Positions 54,701-64,000 of a DNA stretch of 64,000 bases are shown here, one piece after another. Within the stretch, counting starts at the first letter, position 1; each line of letters starts with the position of its first letter. Where the stretch lies: positions 3,996,495 to 4,060,494 of the forward strand of contig JAFMSR010000001.1 in NCBI GenBank assembly GCA_022818135.1, given 5' to 3'. The position numbers were made by a program, and so were the translations under genes. Source of the stretch: Saxidomus purpurata. Its lineage: Eukaryota > Mollusca > Bivalvia > Venerida > Veneridae. The notes beneath the pieces are model-generated. The model was not told the DNA's origin. It saw only the letters and a program-made list of their open reading frames with translations, and did no database searches.

Positions 54701-57700
54701 CTACTCTTGTGTTCATAAATGTAGTACAGACAGACATGTATTCAGCCTATATCATTTATTTTCTAAATGAATCACAATCAAAATTTGAAAGGAAGTGGTT
54801 TTATATTTTATACTAATTTTTCCAAGAGTCACGTAAGAGTAACTAAAATTAGGGTTTCTTCAAGAATTTCTGTGCTATAATTTTAAATTGATTACATTCC
54901 AAATCAGATGATCAAGAATCAGTGAGTGACTTATACTTACAAAGAAAAAGCTCCTTTGCTTGCTCCAAATTTTTTGGAAATCCATCCAGAATAAATCCTT
55001 GGTTCTGACAGGGCATTGACAGAAGCTTATCTCTGAAAAACTTAAGGACATAAGTGTCTTCGATGCGGCCATTGTTATTCTCTTTGCCCTCGTTGATTGA
55101 ATCAAGAAGTTCCTGGGCATCCTGGGCCTTCCCTTCATCCTCTTCCTGGTCTTCTGAATCAGCACGCCGGGATGTTGTCGTCTGAAAGTGAGTAAATCAG
55201 CCTTACTTGAGAAGTCTTTCATCTCACAAACAAGAGTTCTTGAAGAACTGTCCAGAAATTTTAAAACTGACTTCATAGAGTACTGTTGCAAAGCCAATTG
55301 TACATAGAATTGACATAGATTTTTGTGATTGTGTTCCACTCGAAAATAAAAATATTACTTTTTCTACTTCAAATTACCCTATCTTATTTGTATCACAGAT
55401 GAAACAATATTAGTGAAATATTTCGGGGAAGTGTTTTTGAATTTAAAAGAAAGAAGATTATTCTATCTACAGATGATGTAATATATATGAAACAAAATAT
55501 CAGCTAATTTTCTTTCTGCAGGTTAGGAAGAATGGACAAGAAAATTCAATGTGAATGTGTACCAAGGTGTCTATAGCTTCTTTAATAACATCCTTGACTT
55601 TGATATGATGCAGTTTATAGTGTTCACACAACTCTTTGGTCACCGTTGACTTTCCGCTTGCTGGGGGTCCAAGCACACACACTCTCAGGGGCTGCAAGTA
55701 GGAAAATACACTAGATCAGAATATTAACTCAACATTAATGAAATTTCATTCCTAAACGCTGCTAGTTCTGTATTCTAATCCTATGTTGGACTGTTTAAAT
55801 GTGTATTTTTTATCAAAATTGTGTTTAAAATAACTTTATTACACCTAAGTGTAATTGTGAAGTAAGTACATGCACTATTTAAGCAAAAAAACTTCCAACA
55901 GTGTAAATAAATACTGAAATACCTTACAAGTTTCAAATGTCACAATTGAAATGAACTGGTTAGAAACCCAGAGATTTTCTCACATGTATCACTGATGATA
56001 CACCGAGCATGTAAAAGAACAAAGAGGTCTACTCATACAAAGAGCTGGGGTATGGTACCCTGATTCCCTTGTGTCTGCATCATTCTGTCTCTCTTCAACC
56101 TGCACCTGTCAGGAGTCTTGGCAAGTTCACCCAGGGAGAGTCCCGGGGTCGGCCAGGACTTATAAACAATCAAAGAAAAAAACAGTCACACTTTTAATTA
56201 ACTAAAACTTTGGATAAATATCCGTATGTACATACATGTAGATTTCTGGTGTCTTTATATTCCTGGATTATTGCCGTTATATTTTCAACAATTCCTGCCT
56301 CCGACACCCAGTTGATCCTCATATTCTCTTTAACATTCACGGCATCCATGCGGAGATTCACTAGCAGCATGTCGAAATCATTTTGCTGAAACACATCATT
56401 TCAATTATTGCACTACAAACATCGAATATATTTTATTATACATTACATGCAGTCAAAATCAACTGGATACGAACAGACAACAATATATTACTTAAACTTT
56501 TAAAAACAAAGAAAACGAAGAAAACATTTAGGCTAGTCCTGGTAGGATGCAATCATATAAGATAAAGACTACAGCAGTGCATAATTCTGCCATGTTCACC
56601 ATAATGTATAATGTAAAAGGTAAAGTGTAAAGTGTTTGTTTATTATAGCGACACCCCTAGTTAAAGGGCCAGCCATATCTGACTTATGAGACACTTTCCT
56701 TCTGAGCATATTTATCTCCCAATTCCTATCCTTTAATGCCAGGCACCAGGCAGGTAGGCATACGGTAACCATTATTTAACTAGCTGGAGGCTCACCAACC
56801 GGCCATATCAGAATTAACGGACCCCTGCTGGGATTCAAACCTTCGACCTCCTGCTCCCAAGGTGGATGCCTAAAACAGTGTCTAGACCAAGGGACTGACG
56901 GTATGGAGATGGTTATAAAAGACTTGCTATATGTTTCTATTCTGACATATTATAACATCATCTTTTTCTTTGAAGTTACATTTTAAGCATAAATGTTCAG
57001 TGATATAATACCTCTATTTCTTTATTTAATAGCGCCTCCTCTTTTGTGATGTTTTTCACTTTATCTGTACCCAGATTTCCGCTGACACACTGAAGAAGAA
57101 AAAGTAAAAAGTAAATAATCTACAGCATAAATATATTCTAAGTTTCAAATAAAGATGTTTTGTTTTGAGTATTTAGCTTTTGTAAATTTTTTGAAAACCT
57201 TTGTGTTGTGAGTCAGTTATCAGACCAGTATGTTTTCCTAGGAATTAACTTCTGTGAATGCATGTATATTTGTAGGCATAACATTTTATGGATTTTTAAT
57301 AATTCAATTTTGCTGGTAATTTAATTTGTGGATTTTATTTTTTCTTAAATTCAAGGATTGCATGATGAACCTTAAAATATTCATGAAAACTATTTGCCCA
57401 GATACGTTGATAGTTTCACAGTAACCAGCGTATGCACACTCTCTACAAGTCACACATGGTTTGCTACAAATACTGTTGCATGTGTATGTTGTTAAATTAT
57501 TTTTTGAACGTTTTATGTCTCTATTTATTTGTCTGTCTTTTTTAACAATTTTTTTTTTTGTCTTACAGTAGAAGAGTAATTTTATAATTTTTCAGAAATG
57601 CTGACTCGTTATTTAAAAGAATAAGGCATTCAAAATACTACCATATCTAAAGCAAAAAACTAAACCAGGGTTAAACAAGACACTCTGTGTCTTTCAACTC

Positions 57701-60700
57701 ATTGTATAACACAAACTGTTTACCTTGACAATTTCCTCGAGTGTATTGTTTGAGTCGTCTTTTGCAATCAGATAGCGTACTTTAGGTCTACTGTCAGCGA
57801 TGTTTTGAATGACTCTGTAAATAAACAGAACATTAGGCATAATACCATATAGCCAAACATTTTGACATGTAAGGTGTGATTTCTATACCCCAATCACCTT
57901 TAAGCAGTAGGAAATTTGTGACTAAAACTGAAATGTAATTATTTACAAGAAACATCTAACTTGTTATAGATTAATGTTGTCGAATCTGAACTTACCCAGC
58001 TAGATCTTTGATGTGAATAGTTGGAATAACATTCTGTCCATTTCCAAAACACATTAGTTCTGCGGCGTTGTGCCATGCAGACTGAAATTTAAGTTGATAT
58101 ATTTTATTTCAGAACATGTAACTTTAGAAATTGAACACAAGATGTAAAATTCCAAACATGTAGTTTATTTTATAACATTTCATTTTTTAGATGTATGAGC
58201 CTACACTATTTTGGAATCACCTTAAGTATTTAGTGTTTTCTAGTATCTAAAACTCTGCTTTACACTGCTTTAGATGAGCATGATGTATGTCAATCAAACC
58301 TCTTTTGAGCAACCATACAAATGAACACCACTCATGTTCAAAGTAACACTTGCCATTAAAGTAGGTTACTGTTAAATACATATCAATTTTTTATCTAAAC
58401 CTGGACTAGGCAGAAGAAAACAAGAGCTGTCAGTAGGACAGCGCGCTCGACTTTTTTAGTGCTTGCCAATAAAACAAAACTTTGACAGTTAAGGGCACAC
58501 ACGACTTTAACTAGGAATTTCTTAGTACAAATCAAGAAACATTTTCACAGAGATATCTTCTTTTGCTTACAGATAGGTCTCATGATGGTACATAAGTACT
58601 CCAACTTTCAAAGTAATATCTCAAATGGTTAAGTCAACAAGTGGACAAGAATGAAAATTTTAACTGAGTTTCTAAGTCAAAAAGGGCCATAATTCAAATA
58701 AAATCCTTGACAGAATTACCTTCTCCTGCCCATGTTTTGGGATCATGATGGTTGACAAGTATTCCAACTTTCAAATTAATATCTCAAAAAGTTTAGTCAA
58801 AAAGTGGCCTGGTACGAAAATCTTAACCAAGATTCTAAGTCGATAAAGGGGCTTGATTTTTAAAACAAATCCCTGACAGAGTTACCTTCTCTTGCCTACA
58901 GATGGGGGTAATGATGTAAACAAGCATTCAAAGTTTCAAAGCAATATCTCAAAGGGTTAAGTCAATAAGTGGATTTTACCCATATTCAATGTATTTTCTA
59001 AGTAAAAAAGGGGCATAATTCTGTCAAAAACCTTGACAGAGTTATGTACTCTTGTCTGTTGATGTAGGTCATGATGGTAAACAAGTATGGTAAGTTTCAA
59101 AGCCATACCTCTAATACTTTTGAAATAAAGTGGGGTGGTACGAAAAACTTAACCAAGGTGTGACACCAACACTGACGCCGACACCAACGCCGGGGCGAGT
59201 AGGATAGCTCCCCTTTTCTTCAAAAAGTCAAGCTAAAAAAAGGAAACTGTTTTAGTAAAAGCTAGTTTAATGGGTGTGACTGGCTACATGGTTTTTAATG
59301 CATTGATATTTATTTGTAAGGGATGGCAGAGCATTCATGTATTACCTTGAACAGATAGTGAAAGATTTGTTCCTCAGCACCATAAGAGAGACCTGATGCT
59401 ACCACGTATGTCACCAACTTGCTCTTGTTCTGAAAATATCAAAGAATGTCAATGATGATATAGACGAAAATTGTTGTCACGATATACTTTCATCAAGTGT
59501 GCACTAAAAGTGATATTTTTGTGAGTGACATAGTCATGAGTGAAAAGAACTACTTTTGATGTTTACGACTGGAATTAACAATTGATACACCATTGATACA
59601 AAAAAATCTGTTTATTTTATGTTTAAAACTCTACTTTTGTTGCATATGTTTCAATTATATGTTGAATTCATGTAAAAATGTCATCAGAAAGCATTTTAAT
59701 GATGTCACCATTGTATGGCTTTTAATGTTAATCCCGGTAAAATATTCTGATGATCTCATCGAGTGAACAGTGTATTTATTGGGTAATAATTCACTGTTTT
59801 ATTTCCATTAACCATAAAAACAAGCATAAAATAAAAATACTTCATCTAACGTTGCAAGGACATGACATAATTTGAAAAAAATGCATTAACAGTAAACACC
59901 ATTTATTCTTAAAACTACATCAGCATTTCTGTGATTGAGCACATTTAGAAAACCTACCCAGTTGAAGCATAGGAAATCAGCGATGGTACAATGATTTTCA
60001 TCTTACTTCAAATTGTGAGATAGAATATGCAGCTTATGTATTCAACAACAAAAAAGTCAAAATACATGTACATCACACGTGTAACTATAAGACTTTGTTG
60101 GCATTACCATACACAGTACAAGATCGCATACTGATGTTTCTTGCTATATCTTTACATTTACAAAAATTAAACATAATACTTATTCACTGATAAGGTAAGA
60201 TACACATCTATTGAATCATGCTGTATAAATGAACATATTGTCCACATGCATTCTTTAAATGACAATTTTAATGGTTGCACTTGCTAGCAATTTTTACACT
60301 ATACCCTTCATTTTACTTGTAATGTGAAACTTAAAGACATCATAACTGTTGACACTCCTAAATCATTTGAACAGAAAACAGACAAAAATATTTTTACTCT
60401 GGTACTCAAAGTTTATTTGATGCACTAAACAGCAAACAGTGTAGACTATGATCAGATGACATGAGGACAGTGCAGGCTGATCATGATCTTCACTGTAGTG
60501 TATTTTTTTTTTTAGGTTTCAGCTGTACTAGTATAATAACTGTCAACTAAGATCAAGTTTCTTTACTTCCATATTATAATAAGATATTGTTCTATAAAGA
60601 TTTCGAGAATACAACATATTTACAATAAATGTACATAATTTAAAATACGTTATCTGCAGTGTAAATGACATGATCATGCTGTAAATGTGACACAATATAG

Positions 60701-63482
60701 TCAGCTTACAATGTTATCTTCAATAGGTGTTGAAGATACGCTACTGCCATCCTGTTGTTTTAGAACAATTTTAAAAAGTATTTAACAAGATCACACTTAG
60801 CCTTTCATTGGTTGTAATTACACGGTATACATGGCTTTATAATATTGTAGTACATACAACTGCAATTATAGTAAATGCTATCACAACATCCTGTATGCGA
60901 GCTTAGTTCTTACCTAAAGTTTTACATGATATGCTGAGATTAATTGTTTGTTTTGTTGAAAGATCAAGATATACATGAATTTCCATTTGTGTCAGTACCT
61001 GTCAATTTAATGTACCAACCTTTGATAGTTGCAAAATGAAATACGGACAGTCACTTAGACTAATAATTATTTACTTATTTCATACTCAAAGGATTTTTAT
61101 ATTGTCATTTATACGAGGCTTCAATTGTGCAGACAAGGTCCCTGTTTTAAGTCATCGATATTGACTTCACTTCAAATATCTTTACTGGCATCTTTACCAC
61201 TCAGACTCTCAGCTTCTTTATACACAAGGTAATGACTTACAAGTTGGTAAAAAACAGGATATAGCAACTGTGATCAGCTGGTTCATCAATATTTCACTGA
61301 ACACAGTGAATCTATCTGGATATAATCTATCATAATACATGTAGTAAGCTATAATATTATAGTGACAACTTACTATGGTATAGAAATAAGACTTACAGTT
61401 TTTCCAAGCTTGATAACAGTTTTCTCTGCACTGATGTGTTCCTTGAAGTTAGGATGAGGTTTCCTTCTTCTGTAATCATCCTCTGTAAATGGGATCTCAG
61501 GATCATCCTAGAGAAACAGGAAATGAAATGATGATGCAAATAGACGACCACATCTTACTGCGCAGAAATCAACATTAGACCTTTGTCTACGGTCAGCCTC
61601 TAATCTTGATCTGAACGTCTATACAGTCAGATCTAAATCAATACTTTTTGGTTAATCATTCCATCACAGGCAACATGAGTACCCCGTAACATAATAGCAC
61701 TTGTTTTTGTTCTCTTCTTTTTTCAATAACTATAAATGTATAAACATTGTTTATGCACAACAGGGCTCTCTTTAACTAGTAAACTATAAAATTTCAGAAA
61801 CATTATAAATACAAAAGCTATTATCCCTTAGCCATATATAGGTAAACTTTCAATACTGGAAAAGGCTTGAAAAACATAGAAGTTTATTAGACTAAGATAT
61901 CAAAAAAGATGCCAAGAGAAAGAAAATGCAGTAGCAGACAATGCTTTTAATCAACATACAGGGTCTAATGGTTTGCTCTTTGCCCAGGTCATCACAGTAG
62001 AGATAAGGATAAACATTTTGGGTTTCTCTATCTTATCAAGGTCAGAGTGCAGTTCTGAAAAGAGAGAAAAATACAGTATAGAAAATATAATAAGTGGTCA
62101 GCAAAATACATTTTCATTGACATCTCTGATTAATTAATAAGCCACAAAAAACCTCAAACCATTTTAGTATCATTATATACATTACTTAGTTTTACAAAAC
62201 TAATGTGTACATCATGCATTGAAATGTCTGAACAAAAAAGTACATATAAGTCCAAATGTTCATGTTCAGACAGCAAATACATAATTTTATAAGTATTAAT
62301 GCTTGTTAGGACTTACTACCGATTTTTAGATGCATACATATTAAATTTCGCACAAATATTCATAAGTCAGTTACTTCACTTATGTGCACTGCTCTATAAA
62401 CCTTTCAATTCACCTTAAAATGTTGATTGGTCTATGAGACCAGAATTATCACTTTATGCCAAATTGAAACAATTTATTCAAGTCAGGTGATAAGTGTGAA
62501 CAGAATATGCCCAAGAAAAATATTCAGGGCAAAAATAAATTGGAAGGAAAGTAAATTGCATGAAGTAATATTGATAATAATAATCATACCTGAGACGGCC
62601 CACACAGCTTCATCTATCTGGTCTGGATCCTCTGTGATATCATACACAATCACATCACACTCAACCAGGAACTCGTACAACTGATCCTTGTTGTCAAACT
62701 GCATCATGAAGAAAAAAATCATTAATAGGGATCTGGGGTCGTATTCCAGTAGCAGTTTTCTCTTAAGTGATTTCTTAAGTATTTTAACTTAAGTCCAAAA
62801 TTTTTAATCATCATCATCCTCTCAAAAGTGATTGATTGTATGTAATTTCATCATCATTATAGAAAATGGTCATGGAAGATTTAAGAAATGTTCAACATGC
62901 ACATTCACTTTTTTAAATTGTCTTCTTAAGGAAAATGTTAATTTTAAGGAAAATCTTAAGATTTAATTGACTTAAGATGCTACTGGAATATGACCCCTGT
63001 ATTAACAAAACTTAGTTCGTAAGCTTTCGTTATTTGCAGAATATGAAAATTTTATCAAAATCATAATTTTACGACAAACCATATTTGATTGAATACATGT
63101 CTATGGGACAAATTTACTATTCCTTCAAGTGGTTCTGCCATGTATATAGTTCTTGTCACATAAATTATTGCATATAGACAAAAATTATTTGAATTACAAT
63201 CAATATTATTTTGTAATTACATAATAACTGCAACTTTCTGACCGAAGATATGTTACTGTTTAAATCAAATTTCAACAGGTTTTTCAAAAATGTCAAAATT
63301 CTTACATTCACAAGTTCTTTCACATAATCAGGTGTCGTCACATTTGGTCCCTTCTCCTTAGTAGTACCAACAATCTCATAACATCCCTCTTTAGGTGGAG
63401 GTATGATACTATCTGTGGACTTGGCATCATCTTCCTCCTCTGGTTCTTCCAGAGATGCCCCAACAACACAATGGGATAAATA
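51715..63482 (-). CDS. AK7: AK7, adenylate kinase 7 (cilia-associated), lacking only the first exon(s)
   Basis: Seventeen minus-strand exons: 63482-63306, 62698-62590, 62054-61960, 61507-61397, 60751-60710, 59429-59346, 58081-57996, 57814-57724, 57089-57012, 56385-56236, 55691-55563, 55181-54941, 54461-54198, 54003-53923, 52731-52592, 52188-52030, 51753-51715. Phases agree; 691 residues, against about 720 in mammals. Order of domains: SDR-like N-terminal half ([80 protein letters not shown]), then the adenylate kinase domain with P-loop [18 protein letters not shown] and [11 protein letters not shown], then [12 protein letters not shown], a Glu/Lys coiled coil, and a Dpy-30 domain ([15 protein letters not shown]...). 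Transfers phosphate between adenine nucleotides in motile cilia and sperm tails. The start lies beyond 63482, in or past the window end. Confidence 0.95.
52860..53050. repeat. Cluster of GGCGGAAT / ATTCCGCC words in an AK7 intron
   Basis: TAGGCGGAATATTT occurs twice in a row (52862, 52876), followed by AGGTGGAATTTTTTCCACCT (an imperfect palindrome), AGACGGAATCTGCCTAGATA, GGTGGAATCCGCCTA and TATTCTGCCTAG. The direct and inverted copies of one 10-bp word within 190 bp are unlike the surrounding AT-rich intron. Confidence 0.6.
56620..56895 (-). mobile_element. tRNA-derived SINE in an AK7 intron
   Basis: On the minus strand, A-box-like CTTGGTCTAGACACTG and B-box-like GGTTTGAATCCCAGCAG are followed by a body with GGCCGGTTGGTGAGCCTCC and CTGGCCCTTTAACTAGGGG. 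It is distinct from the SINE at 3762 and 33345. Sense strand is the same as AK7. Confidence 0.65.
58416..59236 (+). mobile_element. Non-autonomous element with tandem core, family A (plus orientation)
   Basis: Starts AACAAGAGCTGTCAGTAGGA, GCGCGCTCGACTTTTT and ends ACGCCGGGGCGAGTAGGATA-GCTCCCC, AAAAAGTCAAGC. The core holds about four units of roughly 155 bp with AAGTGG, AAAGGGG-CATAATTCTGTCA and GACAGAGTTA words. It is the reverse of the copy at 11690-12820. Lies in an AK7 intron, antisense. Confidence 0.8.
60440..60497. repeat. Degraded copy of the GATCATGATC inverted repeat
   Basis: GTGTAGACTATGATCAG on the left and CAGGCTGATCATGATCTTCA on the right, an imperfect inverted repeat of the family at 27909-27957. 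In an AK7 intron. Confidence 0.55.
62735..62997 (+). mobile_element. 263-bp MITE with about 20-bp inverted ends
   Basis: Left end GGGGTCGTATTCCAGTAGCA mirrors right end TGCTACTGGAATATGACCCC with one mismatch. The interior is rich in CTTAAGT/ACTTAAG words. No coding capacity; target duplication not clear. Lies between AK7 exons 62698 and 63306. Confidence 0.8.
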
Positions 63483-64000
63483 CTACAACAGAAACATATG
63501 TACAAGTTAGTCTGCTGTCACACAACGGGATAAATACTAGAGGTGTAACAATACACTTTTCACACGATATGATATGTATCAAGCTACACAGTTGCAATAC
63601 GATACATAAAGGTTCTATAAGACACATCTACTGTTCCAACAAGTTTAATGGATATAAAGTCTGAATTTAACAAGGGGACTTAAATATTTATTAAGATACA
63701 AAGATAGGTCCGTGCCTCTTTATTTTTAATACCTGTTACCAATTAATTAGAGAAAAGCGACCGTCGATAATCAAAGACAAGTAGTTTTATCTACGCTAAC
63801 GGATCGAAAATTATCGGACAGCGCCGTCTTACCTACGGCGCAGAAAAATCAATAAATTTGTCTGCTCTATAGTGCATTTCATATCCCTGTATATACGATC
63901 CCTGCTTTCATGTAAATGTGTTTCCATACTTTTACAATCAAAATAATAGTCGCGAAATTTAGTGGCAAACAGATAGGAGTTGTATTTTCTCCAAAATAAG
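63483..64000. other. AK7 first visible intron / upstream region, no exon recognised
   Basis: The conserved N-terminal block of AK7 (a Rossmann-like first strand) was not found on the minus strand here, so the first coding exon probably lies past the window. The stretch shows two similar phrases (CAACACAATGGGATAAATAC at 63468 and CACAACGGGATAAATAC at 63521), no other feature. Confidence 0.4.

Overview
The window is nuclear DNA of an animal, most likely a bivalve mollusc. It is AT-rich, its genes are split by long introns with GT-AG junctions, and introns and spacers are packed with short inverted-repeat elements, tRNA-derived SINEs, decayed LINEs and elements whose cores are tandem units of about 130-170 bp, a style well known in bivalves. 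The species cannot be named from the sequence. One run of exactly 500 N (13703-14202) marks an assembly gap.

Layout, left to right. 623-4382 (+): last five exons of PNPT1, the mitochondrial polynucleotide phosphorylase (KH and S1 domains), with a 34-copy minisatellite in one intron. 5200-10070: no gene found, several transposable-element remnants. 10330-11376 (-): unrecognised Ser/Pro-rich protein of 348 residues. 14203-19669 (+): a guanylate-binding protein (GBP) gene whose GTPase exons are lost in the gap and whose C terminus is a CaaX box, CKIL. 22586-24265 (+): a single-exon B-box/coiled-coil/beta-propeller TRIM-like gene. 27510-34733 (-): CCDC97, complete in four exons. 35320-47587 (+): WDR92/DNAAF10, complete in eight exons. 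51715-63482 (-): AK7, complete except for the first exon(s), 17 exons seen.

Neighbours. CCDC97 and WDR92 are head to head, with start codons 586 bp apart, and probably share a promoter region. WDR92 (dynein-arm preassembly) and AK7 (ciliary adenylate kinase) lie tail to tail, so two cilia genes sit together. GBP and the TRIM-like gene, both from families tied to innate immunity, are adjacent on the same strand.

Most unusual feature: directly at the 5' splice site of the second visible GBP exon lies a 33-bp minisatellite of 19 units. Every unit begins with the perfect splice-donor core GTAAGT, the unit length is a multiple of three, and the reading frame stays open through the first 16 units. 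Use of any of those donors would add whole 11-residue blocks to the GBP helical domain. A second candidate terminal exon, a diverged copy of the last exon that ends before the coiled coil and CaaX box, lies upstream of the normal last exon. Together these suggest a GBP locus with potential for splice-length and membrane-anchor variation; no transcript evidence is available here.

All exon boundaries were placed by eye from splice consensus, reading phase and remembered family sequences. They are internally consistent (phases add up over every multi-exon gene), but no alignment or RNA data were used.
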